64,000 nucleotides of DNA, taken from the NCBI RefSeq assembly GCF_049243985.1, contig NC_135377.1:31449255-31513254 (forward strand). Direction: 5' to 3'. The notes beneath the pieces are model-generated. The model was given only the letters and a program-made list of their open reading frames with translations. It did no database searches and was not told the DNA's origin. How positions within the stretch are numbered: the stretch's first letter is position 1; every line of letters begins with the position of its first letter. Position numbers and translations under genes: made by a program. Below, piece after piece: positions 1-11,206 of the stretch. The stretch comes from Paroedura picta. Its lineage: Eukaryota; Chordata; Lepidosauria; Squamata; Gekkonidae.

Positions 1-204
1 GAGGCAGAATCAGAATGTTTTGAAATGCATTAAATTTTATAAAGCAAAATATGTATGAGGTGTGGTAGCTGGCCAGAGTTAGCCACATCAGTAGATGCAC
101 TTGAGGAGACAACTGGTGCAGCACAATGCATGGGCACATTCTGTTGAACTGATATATGGCTGGACTTTTGCTTCCTAAAAAGCCATTTGTCCCACGTCTT
201 TGAT

Positions 205-805
205 ATTTCCTTACTTCATTTATACCCCCACTTTCTTCCCAATGAGGGAACCAAAGTGGCTTATATCTCCCTCCACTTCTCCACTTCATCCTTACAACTA
301 TCTTGTGAAATACGTTAGGCCAGCGGTCCCCAACCTTTCTGTGGTCAGGGACCTCCTCCGGAGGTGAAGGAGAGCCGACGGCCCGGGCGCCGAGCACGCG
401 TGGCAGCTGAGCAAAAACGAGCATGTGCAGTTGCCACGCATGCACGTTTTTGCCAGCAGGGGGTGCTAACTTGCATGCACAGAGTTGCAGTGCATGCGCG
501 TTTTTGCCAGTAGGGTGTGCAAACGCACATGCGCAGCAGCTCTGTGTGCGTTTGTGTCGCCAGCGTGCTGGCTGCCGCACCTGCCTCTTCCCCTCCCTCT
601 CGCTGTGGGGGGGGAGGCAGGCGCGGCTGCCGGCAGCCCGGTACCATGGCCTTCGCGGCCCAGTACCAGGCCGTGGACCGGGGGTTGACAACTCCCGCAT
701 TAGGCCCAAGGTCACCTAGCAAGCTTCCATGGCAGATGGGGGATTTAAGCCTGGGTTTCTAAGAGCCTACTCCAAAACACTAATCCCTACACCACTTTGG
801 CATGG
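205..805 (-). mobile_element. tRNA-derived squamate SINE, split by a hAT insertion
   Basis: Left part (about 205-320) is the antisense 3' body with ACTTCATTTATACCCCCAC and AAAGTGGCTTA. Right part (about 698-805) is the antisense tRNA-like head with AAGGTCACCTAGCAAGC and a degraded GGATTTAAGCCTGGG B-box region. The same family occurs near 11003-11206 and 11866-12062. The two halves form one SINE interrupted by the element at 321-697. Confidence 0.7.
321..697. mobile_element. Non-autonomous hAT-like element, CpG-rich
   Basis: It starts with CAGCGGTCCCCAACC, the same terminus as the element at 7980. The right end is diverged. The 8-bp flanks CGTTAGGC (313-320) and CATTAGGC (698-705) differ at one base, as expected for an old hAT target-site duplication. 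The interior holds repeated CACGCATGCACGTTTTTGCC-like units, also seen in the 7980 copy. Confidence 0.65.
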
Positions 806-2045
806 TTCATGAATCAGGATGGCAAGAATAAGCCAGATAACTGCTAAAAGAGCACAAAATCAAAAGGAGGAGATGAACAAGACATTTGGGACCTCAAAGC
901 AGGATCAGTGCAGATACCAATTAGAATTTAAGAGCTGGTCTAAAATACAGCATGGCATACAACACACTGAGGCTTTAGGATCCCGTTGGGGGACCAACAT
1001 TTGTACCGAATGGAAGATGTATCAGCAGGGAATCTAAAAATTCCATGTTACTTAAGGTTCCGCTTAAACATTTGGAGTCCTGAGACTTCCATGGGGTGCT
1101 GGACAGCTCTCTATAGAATGATGATTCATGGAATCTCCAAGGAATTGTCATTTAGGATTAGCAGAGAAGCAAGAGCTCTGCTGCTTCAGCCAATGCCTTC
1201 TTCCCAACCATACAACTCAGTAACCAGAAACTTTTCAGACAGCCATAGATCCTCACCATTTCTTTCTAGAACTAATGACTTTTTCATTCAGATCGTGGAT
1301 TGATGACTTTCTTGATCTTTCTGAATGGCACCCAGGACAGCTCTGTGCCCTTAATAGTGACAGGATTCCCAGAAATCCAAGAACAGTGCCTATTCTTGTA
1401 AAGGTCGCTTGACAAGCAAAAGATCTGTGCATGTGACATCATGATAAATATCTAGTCAAAAGGGATAGCATTCAAGTGATTTTGCAGCTGATGGCTGCTT
1501 CCCAGAGAATGACAGTCTAATAATAACCATACATCATGCAGACACAAGAAAAAGGTTTCCCTTGGTACAGATCAAAAGTATGCCTTAAGGCAGCATCCCA
1601 TTCTTTAATATTGTTAGTACAATAGTGCAGTCACTTGTGAGATCTAGATGTTAGACCGGATGCTTTAAAATATATTCACACAACAGTTCAAACTGCCTTT
1701 CTCCAAACTGAATAATCATCTTTGCATTATCCTACCACTAGAGGAGATTTAGTATAGTGATTGTGAGCTTTCAGAACATACCTCTGGTTCTGATCGTGCT
1801 ATGAGGAAGTTGTATCCAATTATAACCACGGTCACCCCCACCTTGAATACAACCCCATGAATGCTGAAAAACTGGAGCCGGACAGAGCATAGAGCACCAG
1901 ATAAAATTGCGCCTCCTTCCTCCCCGCCCACAGCGTTTATACTTATGCAAGATATTCCACTGGTATAAGAGGCAGAGGTGGGATGCTTTCTACACCCTCC
2001 CCAAAGTAATCATGTATATTGCCTGCCTTTGTATTCATGTGGGTA
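806..2045. other. No recognised feature
   Basis: Only short, chance-length open frames occur on either strand. I recognise no gene or repeat family. Confidence 0.5.
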
Positions 2046-2048
2046 AGA

Positions 2049-2815
2049 ACTTAAGAATAGCCCACTAAATCAGACCAATGGTCCATCTAGTCCAGCACCT
2101 GTTTCACACAATGGCCAACTAGTTCCCCTGGAGGGCCAACAACAATGACCAAGGCTTTCCACTGATGTTGCCTCCCCTGTTATAAACATTGATAGACCTA
2201 CCCTCCATTAATCTATCTATTCTCCCTTTGAAGATGTTCATTTTTGTAGCCATCACTACATCCACACTTTAATCATTCTCTGTGTAAAGAAGTATTCCTT
2301 TTTATCCATCCTGAACCTACTGCCCATCAGCTTCATTGGATGCCCTTGAATTCTAGTATTTTGAATGAGACAGAGAATTTTCTCTATGTCAAACCTCTCC
2401 AACCATGCATAATTTTATAAACTTGTGTCATTTCCTCCTTTGGTCATATCTTTTCAGAACTGAAAAGTTCCAGACTCTTCAGCGTTTCCTCAGAGGGAAG
2501 GTGTTCCAACCTCCTAATCATCTTAGTGGCTCTTTTTACAGCTCTACAATATCCTTTTTGAGAAATGGGGACCAAAACTGTACACAGTATTCCAAATGAT
2601 GCCACACCATACATTTATACAGAGGCATTAGAATACTGGCCATTTTATTCTCTATTCCTTTCCTAATAATAATCCCTTTCCTAATAATAATTGCTTTCCT
2701 AATAATCCCTAACATAGAGTTTGCCTTTTTCACCACTGCAACTTTCATTGAGCTATCCACTGAGACCCCAAGACCTTTTTCCTCCCAAGGCTCAGTCTTC
2801 CCTTTCACCAGCAGA
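2049..2815 (-). mobile_element. CR1 LINE, 3' end of ORF2 plus 3' UTR
   Basis: The left part (2049-2600) is the antisense CR1 3' UTR with ATCAGACCAATGGTCCATCT and GTCCAGCACC. To its right the minus frame gives reverse-transcriptase C-terminal residues: VKKANSMLGIIRK, ILMPLYK and HHLEYCVQFWSP. A small duplication repeats the IIIRKG stretch (about 2655-2700). It is a 5'-truncated, decayed copy. Confidence 0.9.
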
Positions 2816-2824
2816 AAGCCTTAT

Positions 2825-3807
2825 GCCAAGATGCAGTATTGGGTCAATGACTGATTGCTGAAAGCAGTTTTCCATTTACAATATATAACCTGCTCATTTT
2901 CTTCCTACGCTGAAATCAAATATGCTCCCTAAACTTCCACACTCCTCCTCCTCAAAGAACTGGATATTTGATAAAGAGAGGAGTTTTGATTCAACCCTAT
3001 ATAACTATACTAAATACAAAATGTTATTGTTGAGTGTCAGTCATGAAAGAAACACAAGTGGACCACACACAAAATTCAGCAGATATCTATACATGTTTAG
3101 GAGATTCCCCAAGTGTGCAGAAACATATTGCTCTATTAATTCACCAAAAGGAAGGAAAATGAGGGGGATGTCCTGAGAATGAACTTGTACGTTTCTGGAG
3201 AACAGCTGAGAATCAGCTAAAGAGAGAGAAAAAATGGAGGAGGAGAAATCATTTAGCTCATATCCTTGAGATCTTATAGACTCATGGTGGAGAATATATT
3301 GAGAGTGGGTGGGTTTAATTTGATTGCCCACCTTGCTGCTCCTTGTGTGTCCTTGGCTTGTGTAAATATTCCCATCTAGTGTTCTATGACACAATGATGT
3401 CTACAGGGTTTTTTCCCCAAATCCTAGAGTGCACCTCAGAATTGAATTACGACAGTTAATCACATGAAATACCACTGCACAATTTACATAATTCATTTTA
3501 AATGTATAAAATTTGTCTTTTCTTTTTGGCTGCAGAATTTGGCAGGTACTACAGAAACCTGGCCTGTAGCTGTTGAAATGCCTCAGACGTCATGAACCAA
3601 AATAGCACCTTAGAGTGGCCATTCATCCCTAATGGGAAGAGACTGGTTTAACCTGAGAGCTCATGGCATTAAGTAGAAGACTTATTGTGGACAGAATATG
3701 ATCATATTTTTTGTAAAGTGTGACTGAACAAACCTCAACCAGTCCTGGCTTTAGTTTCAGAAAAGTGCTTGAAAAATATGGCTTCTAGGACCAGGAAACA
3801 ATTAATA
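2825..3807. other. No recognised feature
   Basis: AT-rich sequence with short open frames only. No repeat family or gene is recognised. Confidence 0.45.
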
Positions 3808-3809
3808 TA

Positions 3810-4246
3810 AGGTGGCCAGACAGGATAGTCCCGCATTTGGGGGCATTTTCCCTGTGTCCTGCAGCATTTCCCAGATGTCCCGCAGCATTCCAATAATTTT
3901 TTTTTTTGCACCGCGGTGCGCGGCAACCCAGCAGGCAGCCCAGCAGGCAGGCTGGGCTCAGGAGGCCCCCACACAGGCACCCGGGCTCTGGGGCGGGGCT
4001 TGCGAGGCACTGCCATTCCCGCCGGGGCCCGCCACTCTGCTGCCGCCTGCTTGTGCCTTCCCTTCCTGCCTCCATTGGTCCGTCACCTTCTGGATCACAA
4101 GTATCACAAAATCCTCGTCTCGGGCTGCCGCCACCCTTCTTGAGGCCGGGAGGGGTTGAGGGCGGAGAGAGGGGGCCCGTCGCCACCACCGTCATAGCGG
4201 TGGCAGCAGCGCGTCCCATCTTAGGTTCCCTTAATTCTGGTCACTT
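3810..4246. mobile_element. GC-rich MITE-like element with AGGTGGCCAGA termini
   Basis: The left end AGGTGGCCAGAC and the right end (reverse complement AAGTGACCAGAA) form imperfect terminal inverted repeats. Both are flanked by TA (3808-3809 and 4247-4248), which would fit a TA-targeting transposon. The interior contains a GC-rich, CpG-dense block (about 3905-4215) and 31 bases found again at 6026. The long open frames here are products of GC richness. Confidence 0.55.
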
Positions 4247-4314
4247 TACATTAATAGGTTTCTCTGCGCGGATAATTTAAATTAATTAATAAACATAATT
4301 AATATAATCTGAAG

Positions 4315-4674
4315 GACTGTCTTTCATTTTTGGTTCCTGTGTACCAACTAATCTTTCGGTTGCCACCTTCTGGCTATTCCCCCACTTAAGGTTGCCTGCC
4401 TGGTATCTTCCATTCCCCATGCATTTTTCATTGTAACTCCAAATATATGGAATGCACACCTGAAGAAGTGACAACAACATCTTTAGATATTTTTAAACGG
4501 TGATGTTTTATTAACTAGGACTTGTATGGTTTCTTGTATCGTTCTCAGTTCCATGTAAACCGCCCTGAGCATTTGGGGGAGGGTGGTATATAAACATGAA
4601 TGAATGAATGAATGAATGAATGAATGAATGAATGAATGAATGAATGAATGAATGAATGAATGAATGAATGAATG
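4315..4674 (+). mobile_element. L2-like LINE 3' end with a tetranucleotide tail
   Basis: A degraded ORF2 C-terminus is readable (VTPNIWNAHLKK, resembling the VAPKLWNSLP-type end of L2-like proteins). The tail GTAAACCGCCCTGAGC and GGGTGGTATATAAA follows, as in the 39.6- and 52.0-kb copies. It runs into a GAAT repeat. Confidence 0.65.
4597..4674. repeat. (GAAT)n microsatellite
   Basis: About 19 near-perfect tetranucleotide units at the 3' end of an L2-like LINE, so probably grown from its tail. The FIHS-type repeat in translation is meaningless. Confidence 0.95.
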
Positions 4675-4679
4675 ACATT

Positions 4680-6020
4680 AATGGGAAACAAGTAGAGGTG
4701 GAGTCACTTGGAGCTTCATGGTACAAATATTTTAAATTTGAAATTATAAAATGTTTCCAGACTCAAAGGAAAGATAATAATAATAATTAGGCATTGCAAA
4801 TGCTAATCTCTTGCCTTGAAAGGAAAAGTAAGGTGTAAATATTTCAATAAATAAATTGCTTGAGTAATATTATAGAGGTATTATACAACCTTAAAATTGG
4901 AACTGCTTGCTGTATCTTACAGAAAGATGCTCTAATGGCCATTAAGCATGTATAACCAGTTTTTCCTTACAGGAATAATTATACTAAATTATCCTGGAGC
5001 TTAGTAAGCCCATTGAGGTCTCACTGGTTTTGCTCCATCAATCTGGTAAATAGCCAAGCAATCCCTAATTGGACATTCTGAATCCCTGTTGCAAACTTTG
5101 TAGGTTATGCCAACTGGAAATGGGGAGTGGGCTACCAAATGAACCATACATAGCCTGTGCATCACTTGAAATGGAAAAGAAAATGACTGCTGTTCCCAGT
5201 TGCTGTTCTGTGCTTGGTGCTCCTTGGAATTGCTCCTCTCCAGACAACCACTCCATTTCAGTTCCTACCCTGTGCCATGACCAACACAAAGTGGTAACCC
5301 TCATTCATGCATAAAGGCTTCCTGCTTCTCTCTGCAGCCATTTACTTCATGTGATAGCCAAATCACCCGCACAATATAACCCTGTTGATTTGATAAGCAA
5401 AGTATTTATGGTCTCCACCAGAGCTCTGAAGAGTTATGTCAGCAGTAGCTCTGCAGGTGAAAATGGAAACCACATTTGAAGTAAGGCTGCTTTGGACCAG
5501 ACTGGGCTGTGGGGAGAACAGCACTCCAGCATCAGGGCTGACAAGAAAGAGCAGGACAGGAACACATTAAGCCCTGAAAGATTTGTAAAGTGACACAGAA
5601 GCAGCACATATTTAGTTCATTGGAGGGAGGGGGGAGGTCTTAAGCCAAAGACATCTGCATTCAGCTCTCTCCTTTAAATCCTTTTCCACAGAAGCAAACC
5701 GGAACACATGGAAGGAACAAAGCACTGGCAGCTGATTAACATCTGTTCGTTTGATTAAGAGCATATAGGAGGCAGATTTTCAGGACCCAGCCATGCCGGC
5801 TTGCCTTTGCAACAAAGCAAGACATTGTGTCAGAGACTTGCTGTGGCTGGAAAGGCTCATATGCTTTACATTCCCCTTTCACACCTGGAGTAGGGGCAAG
5901 CCAGGCTGCCCCCCAATTGCTCGTGTAAATTCCCTTTTATGTCAGACCAATAAAATATATTAGCAGGCATTCTGGCTACTGTCCTCAGTGCATAATAATG
6001 GCTTGGAAACTAGAGACTGG
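4680..6020. other. No recognised feature
   Basis: Unique-looking sequence with no coding frame I would defend. I recognise no repeat family. Confidence 0.45.
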
Positions 6021-6025
6021 CAAAT

Positions 6026-6056
6026 GTCACCTTCTGGATCACAAGTATCACAAAAT
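6026..6056 (+). repeat. 31-base exact match to 4082-4112
   Basis: The sequence starting GTCACCTTCTGGATCACAAG and ending ATCACAAAAT is identical at both positions and in the same orientation. The flanks do not match. The other copy lies inside the MITE-like element at 3810-4246. Confidence 0.9.
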
Positions 6057-7440
6057 TGGCTTCTCTTGGACTGTGAATCAAACAGAAACATACTGGGTTT
6101 GAAAAAAAAACATATATAAAAAATACATATATCTTCTTGCTGGTACACTGGTGCTGTCATGGCAGTCTCTTGACTCTGTAAAGCACCAGTCCCAGCTATT
6201 TAGTGCAGCTGAAGCGATGGCCAGATGGCACAAACAGCATGAGGCACTTTCTCAGGTTGGGTCTCAATGCCTGCAGAACACGGCCGGCAACTGGGTTGGC
6301 ACAAGGCCTTGGCAATTCTTTGACCTTATAAGTTCAAATGATTGCATGGATGGCCCTTCAAAACTCTTCTGAAGGTTGTGGCTCAAACAGACGAAGGAAA
6401 AGAGAGGCAGCCTGTCACATCAAACATCACATTTCTAAAGGCAGCCTGTTATTCACAGCCATTGAGAATCCACCCTCTGAGAATCCAACCATTGAGTCCA
6501 GGACTAGCATGCAATGGAGTCAGTTTTGTTTACTGATAACTGGTTCAGTTATATAGTCTGTTTATACAGTCATTTACTAGTTTATTTATATAGTGATAAG
6601 CTGCTTCGGACCCATCAGGAAGTGGGGCACGAGGATCTAATCATCATCAATAGCATCATCAGTATCATCAGTAAAATTCATAAAATTTATAAAATCCAAA
6701 CTGACTGCTCACCGTCACCTGATTGGCCCTCATCCAGGAATGGCCTTCCCAGGTAGCTTAGACCCAATCAGGAGGCAGCCCTCAGCCAGGAAGTGCTTAG
6801 CAGGGTGTCAGCTCTCCACTTCCAACTTCCTGCCAGTTTCAGAAGTGTGCTGCGTGGAAGAGAAGCCAGCCTCAGAGCATGCCCTGCTACCAGTAAATTG
6901 CCCTGGCCTCCTGGCCTCTTTCAATTCGGAGGGCATGGAGGGGGGGAACTGGAAGAGCCGCTGTGCACCTTTGGGGGCTGCAGGAGGCCCAGAAATGCCC
7001 CCTTGCTGGCCCTCTGGCACCCAAGATGCTCAAGAAAAGCCTCTGCCCTGGGAATGTTTACTCATGAGTAAGACATGTGAGGCTTGCAGTTTGCAATCTG
7101 AGGAGGAATGCTTTGGGGATATCAATTACAGGCAATTGTAGCAGGGAAAATAATGCTGATGTGGGTGGTACTGGGAAGATGTATATGTTCCCTTTCCATA
7201 TGGATACCACCTTGGTCTTGCTGCAATCTTTCCAAGCCCATCGCAATAAAGCAAATTTGAGATCAATGGCATGGAAGATGGGTAAACTGTAGATGGGGCA
7301 CAGAATTTTGCTATCAGTTAAATATTTTAATTGAAGGAAGAAACTGTGACAAGCTTATGAATTATTTGATGTTTATTCTTATTAGCAATTGCTGCCACAC
7401 AGCATTTATCTTTGTTTCCCACCCTGGCATCCCTGAACAT
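6057..7440. other. No recognised gene; CCAATCAGG inverted pair at 6720-6775
   Basis: Contains an imperfect ATC-rich stretch (6640-6675) and an inverted pair CCTGATTGG/CCAATCAGG about 40 bases apart. The pair recalls the hairpins of the multi-hairpin family at 14.9, 43.2 and 49.2 kb. Otherwise nothing is recognised. Confidence 0.35.
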
Positions 7441-7479
7441 CCATAAGATCCAAAGCCAGAGCATCCCACCTCCCAAGTA

Positions 7480-7775
7480 GTCCTTTTCTCCAGGGAGACT
7501 GATCTCTGAAGCCTGGAAATGACCTTTAAATTTCCCAAATCCCCAGGTCCCAACTGGAGATTCACATTGCAGAACCTATCTGGAGCACAGTGCCACACAG
7601 TTCCCCCTTCCCATGTAGCCCTTTCATCTCCAGGAGCATGGAGATGAGTTGTCTCCCCTCCAAAACAGCCTTTTCCTCCTCCAAAACAGCCTTTGGGAGC
7701 TGATCTCTATAGTCTGCACATAACCTCCAATTCCAGGAGATTTCCAGGCCACACCTTCAGGTTATTGACTCCTGG
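7480..7775. mobile_element. Degraded short interspersed repeat (CTCCAGG family)
   Basis: Fragments such as CCCAGGTCCCAACTGGAGAT and CAGGAGATTTCCAGGCCACA resemble the family of the better preserved copy at 38148-38358. Two overlapping decayed pieces seem to be present. Boundaries are uncertain. Confidence 0.4.
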
Positions 7776-7885
7776 GTTAGAAATGTTCCTTGAGGTTTGG
7801 AGGCAAGACCTCAAGGGTCTTGGGAGGGTAGGAGAAGGAGTAATGGCTGCCCACCAGCTCCATGGGGCCCAGCTTGGCCCCTGCA

Positions 7886-7964
7886 TTCCTTCCTTCCTTC
7901 CTTCCTTCCTTCCTTCCTTCCTTCCTTCCTTCCTTCCTTCCTTCCTTCCTTCCTTCCTTCCTTC
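7886..7964. repeat. (TTCC)n microsatellite
   Basis: About 20 near-perfect tetranucleotide units. They create spurious long open frames on both strands (FLPS or KEGR repeats). Confidence 0.97.
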
Positions 7965-7979
7965 TCCCATGATTTACAC

Positions 7980-8461
7980 CAGTGGTCCCCAACCCCCGGG
8001 CTGTGGCCCGGTGGCGGGCCGTGAAGGCCTCAGCGCTGGGCCGCGGCTCCCTCTTCCCACCCCCACCCCCCACAGCGAGAAGCTCGCCAGGCTGCGAGCA
8101 AATTGGCTGCCAAAGCGGCCGATCAGCTTGCGGCCCGGCAAGCTTCTTGCTTTGGAAGGGGGCAGGAAGAGAAGCTTGCCGGGGCACAAGCTAATCGGCC
8201 GCTTTGGCGGCCGATTTCCTTGCGGCCTGGAGGGGCGGGGAGAGGGAGCCGTGGCCGCCAGCATGCCAGCGGCGCAAACACGCACGCGCAGACTTGCCGC
8301 GCATGCGCGTTTGCATCCGGCGGGGGCGCAAACACGCATGCACGGCAAGTCCACGCATGCGCGTTTGCGCCGGGGCAGCCGCGCACGTGCGGGGCCCGGG
8401 TCGCCCTCTCCCCGCACCCCGGCGCAGCGGTCCGCAGCCTGACAAAGGTTGTGGACCACTG
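7980..8461. mobile_element. Non-autonomous hAT-like element with intact ends
   Basis: The left end CAGTGGTCCCCAACC pairs with the right end GGTTGTGGACCACTG. Both are flanked by the perfect 8-bp duplication ATTTACAC (7972-7979 and 8462-8469). The 482-bp interior is CpG-rich. It carries two roughly 50-bp tandem units built on CGCATGCGCGTTTGC near 8268-8375, plus palindromic words such as GCGCATGCGC. There is no transposase frame. Confidence 0.92.
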
Positions 8462-8521
8462 ATTTACACTTTTGCCATGTAGCCAGCCCCCAGGAAGGCC
8501 ACAGTGCAGGTATGCATCCCA

Positions 8522-8563
8522 GTGCCTGTTGTTTCCCTGGGTGCAACAGGCTTTGCCTCTAGT
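8522..8563 (-). mobile_element. 5' end fragment of the multi-hairpin element family
   Basis: Read on the minus strand it has ACTAG, a short spacer, then a hairpin of GCCTGTTG pairing with CAACAGGC. This is the same architecture as the starts at 14877, 43235 and (minus) 40054. How far it extends to the left is unclear. Confidence 0.5.
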
Positions 8564-8569
8564 TAAATA

Positions 8570-9200
8570 AGCAAAAGGCAGCCTTTCCTTTTGAGTGATG
8601 GGAAATGTCAAGGTTTAAACATATGGAACCGAAATCTGTATATGCTATCTCTTTTTCATACATTTTCCTGTGAGACCTAGAAGCTGGCTGGTTGAAGGCA
8701 GGGCTATGCAGCCAAACACTAACTAATCCAGACGTCATTTAAAAATACAAATCCTGTGTCACTATCTGCCAGTCTTTGGATCTCTCCATTACTCAGGCAC
8801 CTGTTGGGTGCTAAGGAAACTCAGACCCTGCATTTGAATCAAATAGCCCCACTGTCTCACACTGGACACCAGCTGTGCTACCCGCTTCCAAGGGAGGTTG
8901 GTGGCTCTCTCTCCTGTTAACCATAGTGCCCTTGTCAAGACAGCAAGGGCAGGAAGCATAATCTGCCTGGAGGGTCCCAAACCAAATTTGCAGACTAAAG
9001 CTGACTAAAGAAACCCCTAAGCTCTAGCCTAGAGCTATAAAACTGCTATATCCTGTTTAGGCCATTCTGTCTAACATGGTAATCAACTGAAGATTGTGCT
9101 GACTCAGTTGATTCTTGTTCTGTCCTGTTTTGACTTAATTCCTTACCTCCTTAGCTTGTATACTTTGACTGTTGCCTGAGTTCAGGCAACAGTTCACTCA
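8570..9200. other. No recognised feature
   Basis: No gene or repeat is recognised up to the CR1 junction. The last bases hold an inverted repeat of 11-12 bases across 9169-9192. Confidence 0.4.
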
Positions 9201-10241
9201 AAGAGTTGTTGTCAATGGTGTTTCATCAGACTGGAGAGAGGTGAGTAGCGGGGTACCTCAGGGCTCGGTGCTTGGCCCGGTACTTTTTAACATATTTATT
9301 AATGATCTAGTTGAGGGGGTGGAGGGACTACTCGTCAAGTTTGCAGATGACACCAAATTGGGAGGATTGGCAAATACTCCGGAAGATAGAGACAGAGTTC
9401 AACGAGATCTGAACACAATGGAAAATTGGGCAAATGAGAACAAGATGCAATTTAATGAAGATAAGTGTAAAGTTCTGCATCTGGGTCAAAAAAATGAAAA
9501 GCATGCCTACTGGATGGGGGATATGCTTCTAGGTAGCACTGTGTGTGAACGAGACCTTGGGGTACTTGTGGATTGTAAACTAAACATGAGCAGGCAGTGT
9601 GATGCAGCGGTAAAAAAGGCAAATGCCACTTTGGGCTGTATCAACAGAGGCATCACATCAAAATCACAAAATGTCATAGTCCCATTGTATACGGCACTGG
9701 TCAGACCACACCTGGAGTACTGTGTGCAGTTCTGGAGGCCTCACTTCAAGAAGGACGTAGATAAAATTGAAAGGGTACAGAGGAAAGCAACGAAGATGAT
9801 CTGGGGCCAAGGGACCAAGCCCTATGAAGATAGGTTGAGGGACTTGGGAATGTTCAGCCTGGAGAAAAGGAGGTTGAGAGGGGACATGATAGCCCTCTTT
9901 AAGTATTTGAAAGGTTGTCACTTGGAGGAGGGCAGGATGCTGTTTCTGCTGGCTGCAGAGGAGAGGACACGCAGTAATGGGTGTAAACTTCAAGTACAAC
10001 GATATAGGCTAGATATCAGGAAAAAGTTTTTCACAGTCAGAGTAGTTCAGCAGTGGAATAGGCTGCCTAAGGAGGTGGTGAGCTCCCCCTCACTGGTAAT
10101 CTTCAAGCAAAGGTTGGATACACACTTTTCTTGGGTGCTTTAGGATGCTTAGGGCTAATCCTGCGTTGAGCAGGGGGTTGGACTAGATGGCCTGTATGGC
10201 CCCTTCCAACTCTATGATTCTATGATTCTATGATTCTATGT
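9200..10241 (+). mobile_element. CR1 LINE, well preserved 3' half
   Basis: An open frame from 9172 to 10143 (323 codons) covers the C-terminal half of CR1 ORF2. It shows the reverse-transcriptase motifs SSGVPQGSVLGP and FADDTKL, then CKVLHLG, HLEYCVQFWRPH, KDVDKIERVQRKATK and the end WNRLPKEVV. The short 3' UTR ends in repeated ATTCTATG units (about 10214-10241), the CR1 3' signature. The N-terminal part and endonuclease are missing, the usual 5' truncation. The uninterrupted frame points to a younger insertion than the other CR1 pieces here. It cannot move itself. Confidence 0.95.
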
Positions 10242-10244
10242 TTC

Positions 10245-11000
10245 TGCCTAGCCATGAAGCCCCTTGGATATTCACTCCTTACCCTGGCTTTGAATCTGTC
10301 CTGCCCTATAGATCAGTTGCTGATCTTGAACGTACTTGGCTCCCTGATCCATGGTTTAGTTTCTATCTCCTACCTGGCCAACCATTTGCCTTCATGCCTA
10401 ACAGCACCTGACAGTCTGATTTATAGTTTCTGGAAGTCAATGAGATTAGAGAGCTAGACACTGAGCAGATATGTAACTGATGGGGACACTTACCGATCCG
10501 CAGATTTAAACAGACTTTGCCACCAAAGACAATTTTGCCGATAAGTCCCAAGTGTTTTCCCATCCCATAGCTGCCTTGGAGAGGGCTTGATTTCCAGTGA
10601 CTCCTATTTGTAAGAGCTATTCCTTGTCTTTTCTTTTCACTGCACCTGCCAGGCAGAGGGACAAACATTTTGCTTTCATTGCAATCTGGAGGGATGGACT
10701 GCAGTTTAAAGCCAAGACAAATGTTTTGCTTACGGTTCTGGGGGAGGATAGAGGCAAATGCTACATTCCCCCTTCTCCACACCAGATGTCAGACAGTGTC
10801 TGCCGTCTTTTCTCAGTAATTGCAATCAGTAACACAGAGAGAGACTATAGTCTCCAGCAGGCGAAGTTCCATGCAGTAAAAGAAAAAAAATGGTCAAGAT
10901 CAGAAAAGCCAATGGAACTCCACCTAACAGAACGTAATATAATGCAGCCTAAGGGGGAAAGGAAAGGAGAAAAATAGCCAGAAGGCAGAGGCGTTGTTCT
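10245..11000. other. Unique sequence, no feature established
   Basis: A minus-strand frame covers 10363-10782, and CGGTAAGTG near 10488 on the minus strand looks like a splice donor. I recognise no protein and see no matching acceptor, so I do not call an exon. Base composition is balanced and no repeats are evident. Confidence 0.35.
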
Positions 11001-11002
11001 AC

Positions 11003-11206
11003 ACCTTCCTTTCTTCAAGCCCTGCATAAATGGGGACCTAAAGTGGCTTGAAAGTGTATTATTCAGTGTGTGTGTGAAAGTGCCCAAATGAGTGTGCCAA
11101 GGTCACCCAACAAGCTGCCATAGCAAAGAGGGGATTTGAACCTGGGTCTCCCAAATCCTGGTCCCACACTCCAACCCCTACACACCCTGCTAGCTCTTCA
11201 TGCTCC
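11003..11206 (-). mobile_element. tRNA-derived squamate SINE
   Basis: Antisense copy with CAAGGTCACCCAACAAGC and GGATTTGAACCTGGGTCTCC, which includes the B-box region, then CCAACCCCTACACA. The left part gives the degraded body (CATAAATGGGGACC). Confidence 0.75.

Noticed and set aside
3735-4280. GC-rich frames and a CpG-island-like patch that might suggest a promoter
   Set aside because: The patch lies between inverted ends with flanking TA of a MITE-like element, with no gene next to it.
7693-8611. Several long frames on both strands around the TTCC repeat and the CpG-rich element
   Set aside because: They come from a microsatellite and from GC-rich hAT-like sequence with few stop codons. 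Frames overlap on both strands.
10363-10782. Minus-strand frame of 139 codons followed by a CGGTAAGTG donor-like site
   Set aside because: The protein is not recognised, no convincing acceptor was found and no neighbouring exon is visible. One donor-like word is expected by chance.
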